Notes: generated by a model not told the origin, from the letters alone. DNA of 64,000 nt from Rhizobium tropici CIAT 899 (GCF_000330885.1 NC_020059.1:1787001-1851000); one strand, 5' to 3'. Counted from the stretch's first letter, positions 38,495 through 47,823 are shown. Numbers and translations: made by a program.

Positions 38495-39760
38495 TTACTG
38501 CCAGCGGCGGAAGAGGGCGCTGGCGTTGACGCCGCCGAAACCGAAACCATTGGAGATTGCGTAGTCCATGGCCATCGGTCGCGCCATGCCGCCGACGATG
38601 TCGATGCCTTCGGCAGCCGAATCCGGATCTTGCAGATTGCGCGTCGGCGGCGCGATCTGGTCCCGCAGCGCCATGATGGTGAAGATTGCTTCCATGCCGC
38701 CGGCCGCGCCCAGAAGGTGACCAGTCGCCGCCTTCGTGCCACTGACGGCAATCGCACCCTCGCGGCCGAAGACGCTCTTAATTGCTTCCATCTCGCCGCG
38801 GTCACCGACCTGTGTCGATGTCGCATGCGCATTCAGGTGTTTGACCTCGGCCGGCGAAATTCGTGCTTGGGCGAGGGCAGCGAGCATAGCCCGGCGTGCG
38901 CCATCGCCGTCTTCCGGCCCTGCCGTCATGTGATAGGCATCGGCGGCAGTGCCATAGCCGACAAGCTCGGCAAGCGGCATGGCACCACGCGCAAGGGCAT
39001 GCTCCAACGTCTCGATGACAAGCATTCCCGCGCCTTCACCCATGACGAAACCGTCACGGCCGCTGTCGAAGGGACGGGAGGCTTCCTCGGGGCGGTTGCT
39101 GAAGCCTGTCGAAAGCGCACGCGCCGCAGCAAAGCCGCCAAGGCTGACCTTGTCGATGCAGGCTTCCGCTCCGCCGCAGATGGCAACATCGGCCTCTCCG
39201 GAGCGGATCAGCCGCGCCGCATCGCCGATTGCCTGCACGCTGGCCGCACAGGCGGTGACCGGCGCACCGAGCGGCCCCTTGAAGCCATAGCGGATACTCA
39301 CCTGGCCGGCGGCAAGATTGACGAGGAAGGAGGGGATCGTGAAGGGCGAAAGGCGGCGCACTCCCTTCGTTTCGGCCGTGCGCACGGCATCGGCGATGGC
39401 GGGAAAGCCACCGACGCCCGACGCAATGATCGTGGCCGTCCGCTCCAGAGCGCCGATGTCAGTCGGTTGCCAGCCCGCCTGGAGGATCGCTTCCTCGGCG
39501 GCAGCCATGGCGAAGAGGATGAAGCGATCCATCTTCTTCTGGTCTTTGATGGGCACATAGCGATCGGCATCGAAGCCAGCCTCGGGATCTTGAGCGATAT
39601 CGGGGACGACGCCGCCGATCTTCGCCCCGAGATCGCCCACCATTTCTTCGGGCAACAGCCTCAGGCCTGAGCGCCCCTCGACAAGCCTCTTCCAGCTTGC
39701 ATTGACACCTACGCCGAGGGGCGAAACCAGCCCCATGCCGGTGACGACGATACGATCCAT
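38495..39760 (-). CDS. beta-ketoacyl-ACP synthase II paralogue
   Basis: A 421-aa KAS II (FabF type) that condenses malonyl-ACP with acyl-ACP. The catalytic triad is present: Cys171 in PVTACAASVQ, His312 in NAHATSTQVGD, His348 in GTKAATGHLLGAAG. No ACP, FabD or FabG gene is adjacent, so it is unlikely to be the housekeeping fabF; a dedicated fatty-acid, polyketide or Nod-factor-like role is possible. It lies 17 bp downstream of an HxlR regulator, probably in one operon and under its control. Confidence 0.9.
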   Translation of the reverse strand: MDRIVVTGMGLVSPLGVGVNASWKRLVEGRSGLRLLPEEMVGDLGAKIGGVVPDIAQDPEAGFDADRYVPIKDQKKMDRFILFAMAAAEEAILQAGWQPTDIGALERTATIIASGVGGFPAIADAVRTAETKGVRRLSPFTIPSFLVNLAAGQVSIRYGFKGPLGAPVTACAASVQAIGDAARLIRSGEADVAICGGAEACIDKVSLGGFAAARALSTGFSNRPEEASRPFDSGRDGFVMGEGAGMLVIETLEHALARGAMPLAELVGYGTAADAYHMTAGPEDGDGARRAMLAALAQARISPAEVKHLNAHATSTQVGDRGEMEAIKSVFGREGAIAVSGTKAATGHLLGAAGGMEAIFTIMALRDQIAPPTRNLQDPDSAAEGIDIVGGMARPMAMDYAISNGFGFGGVNASALFRRWQ

Positions 39761-39777
39761 CTTTTGCTCCTATTATC

Positions 39778-40284
39778 TCAGGCGTCGAAGCCCAGAAACC
39801 ATGCCTTCATCTGGGCGATGCGTTCATGAACGGTGTCGTCGGCTGCCGGTCCCGGCACGAGGATCGTGTCTTCGGGCTGAAAGGCGCGGCCGGTGACGCG
39901 GTCGATGAGAAGTGGGTCACGATCTTCGCCCGTATGGGCGTCGACAAGGCGCATTGCCACTTCTTCGGCAGGCAGATGCTGGTTACCCCATGTAAACAGC
40001 GCCATCAGCACGGGGAAAAAATTCCGACCCTTTTCGGTGAGCACATATTCGTAACGCGGCGGCCGCTCATTGTAGAGACGACGTTCGAACAGGCCTTCAT
40101 CCGTCAGATGCTTGAGACGCCGCGCCAGTATATTCGGCGCTATACCGAGACTTTTCTGGAATTCGTCGAATCGGCTCAATCCCTGGAATGCATCGCGCAG
40201 GATTAAAATGCTCCACCAGTCGCCGACACTTTCGAGCGCACGGGCGGCTGGGCATTTGAAACTGCTGAAGCTGGTTCTCTGCAT
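39778..40284 (-). CDS. HxlR-family transcriptional regulator
   Basis: A 168-aa winged-helix regulator of the HxlR type: CPAARALESVGDWWSILILR, RFDEFQKSLGIAPNILARRL, HLTDEGLFERRLYNERPPRY and EYVLTEKGRNFFPVL. The conserved Cys17 near the N-terminus may be a redox or aldehyde sensor as in some HxlR proteins (inference). The ATG 40284 start is used; a GTG at 40302 is possible, and neither has a clear ribosome site. An inverted repeat overlaps the start region (40304-40328), suggesting autoregulation together with the fabF-like gene. Confidence 0.9.
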   Translation of the reverse strand: MQRTSFSSFKCPAARALESVGDWWSILILRDAFQGLSRFDEFQKSLGIAPNILARRLKHLTDEGLFERRLYNERPPRYEYVLTEKGRNFFPVLMALFTWGNQHLPAEEVAMRLVDAHTGEDRDPLLIDRVTGRAFQPEDTILVPGPAADDTVHERIAQMKAWFLGFDA

Positions 40285-40303
40285 ATTGGAGGCAGATAGC
40301 ACG

Positions 40304-40328
40304 AGTAACTATCATGATGCAAGTTACT
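40304..40328. promoter_or_regulatory. operator-like inverted repeat upstream of hxlR
   Basis: Perfect AGTAACT-N11-AGTTACT dyad immediately upstream of the HxlR gene start. Size and position suit an HxlR-dimer operator controlling hxlR and the fabF-like gene. Confidence 0.5.
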
Positions 40329-40473
40329 AAACTGGCGCAACATTTGTGGGAATTTGCATCAGGGCATCAGCAATAAAATGGAGCGAACCGGAATCCGCTT
40401 GCGATAATTTCAATCCAGATGTTCAGCTTCTTATAGGATTGATATTGAGAGAGAATCCCACTGGCGTAGCGAT

Positions 40474-40965
40474 ATGATAACAACCCCATATTTCATCACG
40501 GAGCGGTTACACCTACGCGAAATTCTTATCTCCGACGTCTCGTTCATCGGAGAGTTGATCAGCCATGCCGAGGTGCGGCGCTTTCTCGGCGGTCCTGTTC
40601 CGACTGTTCAGCGCGAAGCGGCGATATCTGATTACCTCTCGTTTGCCGAGGGGAAGTTGGTTTGGCTGGTGGAAACCAGGGGGGTGCGACATCCTGTTGG
40701 CTTGATTAGCATTTCACGCCACACAGACGGCGAGGATTATGAACTATCTTATCAGCTTCATCCTGATGCGTGGGGCTTCGGTTATGCAACCGAAGCAGCA
40801 ATGCGTGTCATCGAATTTGCTCTGAATGATCTACAGCTTAAGCGGCTGATAGCGGAAACCCAGTCCGCCAACACTGCGTCCCGCCGTCTGCTCGAAAGGT
40901 TAGGAATGAAGGAGCTACGACGATTGCAGCGGTTTGCAGCAGAACAAGTCATCTATACGAGCTAG
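40474..40965 (+). CDS. GNAT-family N-acetyltransferase
   Basis: A 163-aa acetyltransferase of the RimJ/RimL-like group: TERLHLREILISDVSFIGEL, then VGLISISRHTDGEDYELSYQ, the acetyl-CoA loop DAWGFGYATEAAMRVIEFAL, and AETQSANTASRRLLERLGMK. Cytoplasmic; acceptor unknown (N-terminal amines or small molecules). Slightly AT-richer than its neighbours and alone on this strand. Confidence 0.85.
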   Translation: MITTPYFITERLHLREILISDVSFIGELISHAEVRRFLGGPVPTVQREAAISDYLSFAEGKLVWLVETRGVRHPVGLISISRHTDGEDYELSYQLHPDAWGFGYATEAAMRVIEFALNDLQLKRLIAETQSANTASRRLLERLGMKELRRLQRFAAEQVIYTS

Positions 40966-40985
40966 TTGTTCATCGCAAAGAGGTT

Positions 40986-41577
40986 TCAATAGGGAGGTGC
41001 CTTGCGGGCACGCTGCTGTTTTGCTGCCTCGGTCCACCAGGCGAGGTCCTCGGCAAAACGGGGGAACGCTTTTGCAAGGGCATCACCTCCACTCCCTGTC
41101 AGTTTGCCGTCAGCGTCCAAGGCGGCCGAGATATTGGCGACTGCGAGAGTGCTTGAGATGACGACCATTCCCATCTCGGAAAGGGTGCCGTGCCAGGCTG
41201 GCGCCGCATGTGCGCCGGAAAGGCGGCCGCCGGAATAGCTGGCGATGGCCGCCGGTCGCCAAAACCACTCCTCAAGGTAATGGTCGGTCAGGTTTTTCAG
41301 GGCCGGGTTGCATGCCCCAATTATATTCGCCGGTGACGAAGACGAAGGCATCGGCAGCCCGAATTTTCTCGGCAAGCTGCTCCATGGCCGAGGGAGCGGA
41401 GCCGTTGGGATATTCCTTATACATCCGATCCAGCATCGGCAGGCCAACCGCCTTGGCGTCGATGAGCTCCACATCGTTTCCGCGCTGACGCAGGCTGGTT
41501 ACGAGATAATTCGCGAGACGGATGCCGAGGCGATCCGAGCGGTAGGAACCGTAGAGAACCAAAATACTGTCGGTCAT
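40986..41577 (-). pseudogene. NADPH-dependent FMN reductase, frameshifted
   Basis: A flavodoxin-fold NADPH-dependent FMN reductase broken by one extra base. From 41577 the frame gives MTDSILVLYGSYRSDRLGIR ... FVFVTGEYNWGMQP; the rest (ALKNLTDHYLEEWFWRPAAI ... KQQRARKAPPY) continues in another frame to 40986. The shift maps to the GGG at 41305-41307 (CCC on the coding strand); removing one base restores GMQPALKNL and a normal protein of about 196 aa. It could be a real mutation or a sequencing error. A second flavodoxin-type gene lies at 63238-63861. Confidence 0.82.
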
Positions 41578-41614
41578 TGTTGCTTATGCCCCTACAGTTT
41601 TGTGTGACCTTACT

Positions 41615-43516
41615 CTAGGTCTGCGACTCCGTAGGCACTGAAGCAGACGCCTCTTCCTCCGGAATATCGTCGAAGGACGCATAATTGAGGTTATAGAGCT
41701 TCGAGTAAAGCTTGCCGTTTGCCATCAGCTGATTGTGGTTGCCGCTTTCAAGCAGTTGGCCGTTTTGCAGCACGATGATGCGGTCGGCTTCGCGGATGGT
41801 GGCCAGACGATGGGCGATGACGAGCCCGGTGCGGCCTTCGAGCAGCTTCACCAACGCTTTCTGAATCAGCATTTCGGTGTAGCTGTCGATATTCGCAGTG
41901 GCTTCGTCGAGCACAAGGATCTTGGCATCGGCCACGAGAGCGCGGGCGAAGCTGACCAGCTGGCGCTGGCCGAGCGAAAGACCGCCGCCGCGCTCGCCGA
42001 GAACGGCGTCGTAGCCATCCGGAAGACGCATGATGAACTCATGCGCACCGACTGCCTTGGCTGCTTCTATGACTTCCTCGCGCGTCGCCTCCGCCTTGTT
42101 GTAGCGGATATTCTCCAGCACCGTACCGGTGAAGAGGAACGGTTCCTGCAACACCATGGCGATCTGGCGGCCGAGCGAATCCTGGGTGAGGGAGCGCACG
42201 TCGTGACCGCCGACCAGTACCTGGCCCTGCTGCACATCATAGAAGCGATGGATAAGCGCCATCGAACTGGATTTGCCCGAGCCCGTCGGCCCGATCAGCG
42301 CCACCGTTTCTCCTGGATTGACCCTGAAGCTGACATTCTTCAGCACAGGGTGCTTTGGATCATAGCCGAAGATCACATCGCGAAATTCCACCGAGCCGTC
42401 CATGTCGGCCGACAGCTCGGTCGCATCCGGCGCATCCTTGATGTCGACCGGAACGTCGAGCACTTCGGTCAACCGCTGGCCGGAGGCCATGGCGCGCTGC
42501 ATGACCGAATATTGCATGGTGAGCGAGCGGATCGGATCGAAGAAGCGCTGGATGTAGAACAGGAAGGCGACCATGATGCCGACATCGAGCCTGTGGTTCA
42601 GAACCATCGAGCCGCCGACAATGATGACGATCGCCATCGCCATGCCGGTCAGCGTATCGACGATCGGCACCATGATCTGCGCATAGCGTGCCGCCGTCAG
42701 ATGCGACTGAAGATTCGCATGTGCCTTGTCGTCAAAAAGAGCGAAATTGACGGATTGCCTATGCATGCCCTGGACAGCGCGCACGCCATGGATCGCCTCC
42801 GCCAGCGCCCCGTTGGTGACGGAGTTGGTCTCATGCGCGTTCATGAAGGCGACACGCGCCTTCGGCAGCCAGAACAGCCGCACGATGAAGAGGATCGGCA
42901 TGACGGAAAGCGTCAGCAGGCCGAGCCGGAAATCCAGCGACAGCATGACGATGACGATGCCGAAAAGCAGAGCTATATCGCCGACGGAAAGCACTGAGGT
43001 TTCAAGGAATTCCTGCATGGAGTTCACGTCGCCCTGCAGGCGCGACATCAAACGCCCGACTTCCGTCTTATCCATGAAGGACAGAGAGACGCGCTGCAGA
43101 TGCGCAAACATCGCCCGACGGATGTCGAACAAGACCTCTTCGGCGACTTGGCCGACAAAGGTTTCCTGCACGTAGCTCGCGCCGTAATTGACGAGGATTG
43201 CCGCAGCAAAAATCGCCAGGGACAGCCAGAGCGCGGAGTAATCGATGGCACCGGGTGCCATCGCATTGTCGATCGCATGCCGGATCACGAGCGGGATGAC
43301 GATCTGCGATCCCGTGAAAAGCAGAACGGCGACGACCGAAATATAGACCTGCCGGCGGTAGGGGCTGACGAAGGCCCAGATTCGGCTGATAATCTTGCTG
43401 TCGAAGACCTTGCCAAAGATCTCTTCTTCGACGCGGTGCGAGCCGACAACTGCGCGGGGAGGGCGGCGACCGTCGTCGCGCACATCGTTGCGCTCGGTTT
43501 CGGTGATTTCCGACAT
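41615..43516 (-). CDS. heterodimeric ABC exporter, subunit 2 (consensus ATPase site)
   Basis: A 633-aa ABC half-transporter: six-helix TMD (about residues 45-330) then an NBD. Walker A ALIGPTGSGKSS, Walker B ILVLDEATANID with the catalytic Glu, H-loop VIAHRLATI. The signature motif is non-canonical, LSLGQ (about 41963-41980). Start ATG 43516 is chosen because GGAGGT stands 6 nt upstream; ATG 43522 overlaps the upstream stop. With the preceding gene it forms a TM287/288- or BmrCD-like heterodimer. Substrate unknown; drugs or lipids are typical. Confidence 0.9.
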   Translation of the reverse strand: MSEITETERNDVRDDGRRPPRAVVGSHRVEEEIFGKVFDSKIISRIWAFVSPYRRQVYISVVAVLLFTGSQIVIPLVIRHAIDNAMAPGAIDYSALWLSLAIFAAAILVNYGASYVQETFVGQVAEEVLFDIRRAMFAHLQRVSLSFMDKTEVGRLMSRLQGDVNSMQEFLETSVLSVGDIALLFGIVIVMLSLDFRLGLLTLSVMPILFIVRLFWLPKARVAFMNAHETNSVTNGALAEAIHGVRAVQGMHRQSVNFALFDDKAHANLQSHLTAARYAQIMVPIVDTLTGMAMAIVIIVGGSMVLNHRLDVGIMVAFLFYIQRFFDPIRSLTMQYSVMQRAMASGQRLTEVLDVPVDIKDAPDATELSADMDGSVEFRDVIFGYDPKHPVLKNVSFRVNPGETVALIGPTGSGKSSSMALIHRFYDVQQGQVLVGGHDVRSLTQDSLGRQIAMVLQEPFLFTGTVLENIRYNKAEATREEVIEAAKAVGAHEFIMRLPDGYDAVLGERGGGLSLGQRQLVSFARALVADAKILVLDEATANIDSYTEMLIQKALVKLLEGRTGLVIAHRLATIREADRIIVLQNGQLLESGNHNQLMANGKLYSKLYNLNYASFDDIPEEEASASVPTESQT

Positions 43517-43518
43517 CG

Positions 43519-45408
43519 TCATACCTCCCTTTTTGCTCTTTCGAGCACGTCGCCCGACGTCCTGATGACATCGTCCTCCGGGCGAACCTGGAGATCGTAA
43601 AGCGCCTTGTAACGGCCAGCGGCGGCCAGAAGCTGCTCATGCGTGCCGCGCTCGACGATCCCGCCGTCCTCGATGAAAAGGATCTGGTCGGCATGCATCA
43701 GCGAGCTCAGTCGATGGGCGACGATCAGGGTCACGCGGTCGCGGGCAAAACGCTTCATGGCGCTGCGGATACGCTGCTCCGTCGCTGCATCGATCGCGGC
43801 GGTGGAATCGTCGAATACCATGACGGCCGGCTTCAGCATCAGGGTGCGGGCGATCGTCAGGCGCTGACGCTGGCCGCCGGATAGCGACACGCCGCGCTCG
43901 CCGACGACCGTGGTGTAGCCGGCGGGCAGGCCGAGAATGTAATTATGCAACTGCGCCGACTCTGCGGCGCGCTCGATGCGGGTTTCCTTCGCCCAAGGAT
44001 CGCCATAGGCGATGTTGTTCTCGATGCTTGTGGTGAACAGGAAGGAATCCTGCTGCACGACGGCAACGTTCTGTCGCAGCGATTGCAGTGTCGTCTTGCG
44101 GATATCCTGACCGTCAAGGGTGATCCCTCCGGCCGTGACATCGTAGAAGCGTGGAATAAGGTGGGCGATGGTGGACTTGCCGCTGCCGGGCGGGCCGACA
44201 ATGCCGATCGTTTCACCGCGTCTTGCTTCGAAACAGATATTCTTCAACACCGGGCGCTCCTCAGCGCCTGGATAGCTGAAGTCGACATTCTCGAACCGCA
44301 GTGTGCCACTGGTGACGACGAGCGGTTTGGCGTCCGGCGCATCCTTGATGGGGATATCAAGATCGAGGAGCGCAAACAGGCGTGAGCCACAGGTCGATGC
44401 GCGGGCGAAGGCATTCACCATCAGGCCAAGCTGGCGCACCGGCATCTGCAGGATGGTCATGAAGGTCAGGAACGAGGCCAGCGTGCCGACGCTGATTTCG
44501 CCATTGATGACCTTGAGGCCACCCAGCCAAAGCACTAGCCCCATAGACGCGAAAAAGGAGAAGTTCATGGCGCTGGTATTAACCACGCGGATGCCGACGC
44601 GCTTGTGCGCTAGCGAAAGCGCGTTGTGGGAGGCACGATCGAACTTCAGGATTTCATGCGCCTGTGCGGCAAAGGCACGGACGACACGGATGCCGCCGAG
44701 ATTTTCCTCCATGACGCGCGTCAGCACCGAGAGCCGTTCCTGCAGCTCGAGCCATGTCGACCGCAGACGCAGCTGCGTCACGGAGGAGCGCCAGGCGACG
44801 AAGGGCACGAAGCTCAGGGCCAGGAGGCCGAGCACTACATCGGTCGTAAGCAGCATATAGGCGCCGACCCCGATCAGCATGGTGAGCAGCACCATGCGCA
44901 CCAGCGCGGTGGAAAAATACATGCGCACGCCTTCGAGATCGAGCAGGCCGACGGTGATAAGGTCACCGGAATGGACTTTATCGTGGAAGCTGAAGGAGAG
45001 CTGTTGGATCTTCTCGTAGCAGGCAAGCCGGAGCTCATAGCCCATATGGTGGCCAACCGATTCGCTGTAATAATTCTGCACCATCGTGAACAGGCCGCGC
45101 AGAACGCTAACGACAAGCAGCAGCAAAGCGGTCGTCATCAAGGCATTTTCGGCGATCTGGCCAGCGGTACCGCCAGCGACCGCTGTCTGTGTCTGATCGA
45201 CTGCGCGACCGAGCAGGCGCGGGATCGTCAGCTGCAACGTTGCAGCTACGAATGTTGCCCCTATGGCGAAGCTCGTCTGCCATGGGTGGCGCAGCGTCAT
45301 ATGGGTGATCCGGACGATCGTCGACAGGCCTTGGCCCCACCCGACCGCATTGATATGCGCACGCGAGGCCAATGGCTTCGCGGCGCTTCTTGATGAATCG
45401 CTGCTCAC
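43519..45408 (-). CDS. heterodimeric ABC exporter, subunit 1 (degenerate ATPase site)
   Basis: A half-transporter of about 629 aa with TMD and NBD. Walker A GIVGPPGSGKST, canonical signature LSGGQRQRL, H-loop IVAHRLSSL, but Walker B reads VFDDSTAAID: the catalytic Glu is Asp (around 43807-43812). Combined with the LSLGQ of its partner, this makes one degenerate nucleotide site, the hallmark of asymmetric heterodimeric exporters. A GTG start at 45408 is preferred (GGA about 7 nt upstream); the frame is open to 45519 and the start is uncertain. Its stop overlaps the next gene's region, implying coupled translation. Confidence 0.9.
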   Translation of the reverse strand: MSSDSSRSAAKPLASRAHINAVGWGQGLSTIVRITHMTLRHPWQTSFAIGATFVAATLQLTIPRLLGRAVDQTQTAVAGGTAGQIAENALMTTALLLLVVSVLRGLFTMVQNYYSESVGHHMGYELRLACYEKIQQLSFSFHDKVHSGDLITVGLLDLEGVRMYFSTALVRMVLLTMLIGVGAYMLLTTDVVLGLLALSFVPFVAWRSSVTQLRLRSTWLELQERLSVLTRVMEENLGGIRVVRAFAAQAHEILKFDRASHNALSLAHKRVGIRVVNTSAMNFSFFASMGLVLWLGGLKVINGEISVGTLASFLTFMTILQMPVRQLGLMVNAFARASTCGSRLFALLDLDIPIKDAPDAKPLVVTSGTLRFENVDFSYPGAEERPVLKNICFEARRGETIGIVGPPGSGKSTIAHLIPRFYDVTAGGITLDGQDIRKTTLQSLRQNVAVVQQDSFLFTTSIENNIAYGDPWAKETRIERAAESAQLHNYILGLPAGYTTVVGERGVSLSGGQRQRLTIARTLMLKPAVMVFDDSTAAIDAATEQRIRSAMKRFARDRVTLIVAHRLSSLMHADQILFIEDGGIVERGTHEQLLAAAGRYKALYDLQVRPEDDVIRTSGDVLERAKREV

Positions 45409-45634
45409 GCTTTTATCCAGGCATAATTGAACGAGGCGGGCCCGCTGACGGGTTCGTATCTCAGGGAAAGTATTGATAGGATGAATTTTGCCGATTCCAT
45501 GGCGACGTTCAAGAGTCAATCGGTCACAAGTGCCACGCGAACGTTAGATTGCGTGTTCAAAAATTGCCGATGACATGTCGGGATGGGGCTCGATGAGGCG
45601 TCCTTTGGGCACCATGCCAGAAAAGGAGGGCATC

Positions 45635-46291
45635 ATGCGCAAGATTATCGCAGCGACATTCATCAGCCTCGACAGCGTCATGCAGGCACCCGGTGGTCCG
45701 GACGAGGATCCGACCGGTGGCTTCAAGTATGGCGGCTGGGTCTTCCCGCACTCTGACGAAGAAACCGGCAAGACGCTCTTCGAACTGTTCGAAAAGCCGT
45801 TCGATCTGCTGCTCGGTCGTAAGACATATGAGATTTTCGCAGCCTATTGGCCCTATATCGACAACGACAATCCGATTGCCAATAAATTCAACAGCGTCAC
45901 CAAATATGTCGCGACGCGCGGCGACGCCGAATTGAAATGGAACAAGAGCCGATCGCTCGGCGAGGATGTCGTTGCTGCAATCAAGGAACTGAAGGCGGGT
46001 GAGGGGCCGGATCTGCTGATCCAGGGCAGTGGCGATTTCATTCAGACCCTCCTCCGCCACGGGCTGATCGACGAATACCGTCTAGTGATCTTTCCGCTGG
46101 TTCTAGGCGCCGGCAAAAAGCTTTTTGCCGGCGGGGCAGTGCCTTGTGCAATGAAGCTGCTGCGCAGCATAACCTCTCCAACCGGCGTCATCTTCGCGAC
46201 CTATCAGCCGGACGGTCCGGTGAAGACCGGTTCCTTCGTCGGGCCGGATCCGTCTGAAGAGGAGATCGAGCGCCGCAAGCGACTGGAATAG
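45635..46291 (+). CDS. dihydrofolate-reductase-like (RibD C-terminal domain) protein
   Basis: A 218-aa protein of the RibD_C/DHFR-like family: MRKIIAATFISLDSVMQAPG, DLLLGRKTYEIFAAYWP, TKYVATRGDAEL, LLIQGSGDFIQTLLRHGLID, EYRLVIFPLVLGAGKKLFAG. AAAGGAGG precedes ATG 45635 by about 6 nt, which decides against the longer frame from 45575. The family binds NADPH and probably reduces a pyrimidine- or pteridine-like substrate; the true reaction is unknown. Convergent with a LysR gene. Confidence 0.88.
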   Translation: MRKIIAATFISLDSVMQAPGGPDEDPTGGFKYGGWVFPHSDEETGKTLFELFEKPFDLLLGRKTYEIFAAYWPYIDNDNPIANKFNSVTKYVATRGDAELKWNKSRSLGEDVVAAIKELKAGEGPDLLIQGSGDFIQTLLRHGLIDEYRLVIFPLVLGAGKKLFAGGAVPCAMKLLRSITSPTGVIFATYQPDGPVKTGSFVGPDPSEEEIERRKRLE

Positions 46292-46333
46292 CTGATCCGA
46301 CCATGGCAGGGGTTTAACGGACGCCCGCCGCGA

Positions 46334-47224
46334 TTACGTAGTGAGCTCGGTCTTCGGGAATTCGCGAAGGGATTTAATGATTTCGCGAAGACCTTTCGTG
46401 AGATGTTTGTCCCGACGCAACACGATGCCGAGTTGCCGAACGAGCCTTGGCTTGAGCGGCGAGGTAACCAGCTGGTCCGACTTATCCCGTCTCAGAGCCA
46501 TCTCAGGAAGGATGGACCATCCAAGCCCCGCGGCGACCAGCTCCTTGATGGCCTCGACACTACCGAACTCCATGGCCGGCTCGGGGTTAACTCCGCCAGC
46601 CTCGAACCATTCATTCGTGGCCCGACGCGTGTTGCCGCCTTCGTAAAGCAGCAGCGTCTTGGCTTTCATGAACTCCACATCCGGCCCGCCCTCCGGCATC
46701 ACGCTTCCCTTGGGGGCCACGGCCAAAAGCTCGTCTTCATGGAATGGCTCGACTTCCAGCGAACGGCCGGAGGCGGGCAGGGCGACGACCGCGAGATCCA
46801 GCGCATTGGCTTCGAGATCACGCAGAATCTCGTCGATATTGCCGACACGGACGATGATCTCAAGATCCGGCATGCGCTTCTTTGCCACGGCGATGGCGCG
46901 CGGCAGCAGATGAATCGAAGCGGTGCCGCCGCTGCCGATCCGCACGCGTCCGACCGATCCCTCTCGAAAAGGCGTCATCGCCTCCTCTGCGATCGAGCAG
47001 ACTTCGATGATGCGGCGGGCATGCGCAAGCAAATCAAGCCCGGCCGGCGAGGGCTGCGCCCGCCTGCCGACGCGCTCGATCAGCTTTACGCCGAGACGCT
47101 GCTCCAGCAGTTTCACCTGCAGGCTGACAGCCGGTTGTGTGAGCCCGACCTTATCGGCAGCGGCTGTAAAGCTTCCAAGATCGACAACACTGACAAAGGC
47201 GGCGAGCTGATCCAGGTTGAACAA
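46334..47224 (-). CDS. LysR-family transcriptional regulator
   Basis: A 296-aa LysR regulator: N-terminal HTH (MFNLDQLAAFVSVVDLGSFT, AAADKVGLTQPAVSLQVKLL) and a periplasmic-binding-like effector domain from about residue 90. Effector unknown. It is divergent from a DUF1127 gene, with a perfect LysR-type palindrome in between (47236-47261) only 12 bp from its own start, suggesting autoregulation and control of the DUF1127 gene. Confidence 0.92.
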   Translation of the reverse strand: MFNLDQLAAFVSVVDLGSFTAAADKVGLTQPAVSLQVKLLEQRLGVKLIERVGRRAQPSPAGLDLLAHARRIIEVCSIAEEAMTPFREGSVGRVRIGSGGTASIHLLPRAIAVAKKRMPDLEIIVRVGNIDEILRDLEANALDLAVVALPASGRSLEVEPFHEDELLAVAPKGSVMPEGGPDVEFMKAKTLLLYEGGNTRRATNEWFEAGGVNPEPAMEFGSVEAIKELVAAGLGWSILPEMALRRDKSDQLVTSPLKPRLVRQLGIVLRRDKHLTKGLREIIKSLREFPKTELTT

Positions 47225-47235
47225 GAAAAGAATTC

Positions 47236-47261
47236 CTTATGATTTGTATAAATATCATAAG
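47236..47261. promoter_or_regulatory. LysR-type operator palindrome
   Basis: CTTATGAT-N10-ATCATAAG: perfect 8-bp arms in an AT-rich spacer between the divergent lysR and DUF1127 genes; it contains the T-N11-A core typical of LysR sites. Confidence 0.65.
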
Positions 47262-47326
47262 CTTTATTCATTGTCAGCGCCAGTGCATCCTGAGCCCATG
47301 TTCATATGAGCCTGAGGAGCAGGAAA

Positions 47327-47554
47327 ATGACGACCGATATCGACAGACCGATGCAAGCAGCGGCCACCGTTGCAGGTAGAGGTCGGCGAAAGCCGGGATT
47401 GTGGCGAAAAGCGCTGAAGAGATTCCTGACCTATCTTGAAAAGCGCGAGACGAGATGGAGCCTGCGCGAGCTGACCGATGACCAGCTTCTAGACATCGGC
47501 ATGACGCGCGCCGAAGCCAGGACCGAAGTTAATAAGTCGTGGTTCTGGGGATAG
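47327..47554 (+). CDS. DUF1127 small protein
   Basis: A 75-aa protein with a C-terminal DUF1127 (YjiS-like) domain: ETRWSLRELTDDQLLDIGMT, then RAEARTEVNKSWFWG, Arg-rich before it. Small DUF1127 proteins in rhizobia have been linked to RNA turnover and nutrient (phosphate, carbon) responses. The start at 47327 follows GAGGAGCAGGA; ATG 47306 is seven codons earlier. Divergent from LysR; probably its target. Confidence 0.82.
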   Translation: MTTDIDRPMQAAATVAGRGRRKPGLWRKALKRFLTYLEKRETRWSLRELTDDQLLDIGMTRAEARTEVNKSWFWG

Positions 47555-47823
47555 GCCGCTTGAAAGCGTTCAAACCATCGGCGCGCGGGTTGGAATAGCG
47601 GTATCTTGCAGCGATTGCCGGCGGAAAGCGGTTGAAAGCTTGGCATTTGGGCGATGGCGGGAAAAATGGTCTGGGGAGTATTTTCCGATCGTCCTTTTTT
47701 CATCCCATTGTTCTTTTTTCCGCCACAGATTTGCCCGATCCATTCCGCTCGAAAGCTGGCAGCCGGTTTCCTCGGTGATCTGCCATTTCGCCCGGAACAT
47801 TAAATTACGAGACCGCAAAATCC

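Noticed and set aside
37991..39670. 559-aa ORF on the plus strand opposite the fabF-like gene
   Set aside because: Antisense to a gene with an intact KAS catalytic triad and to DUF4864; no recognisable domain.
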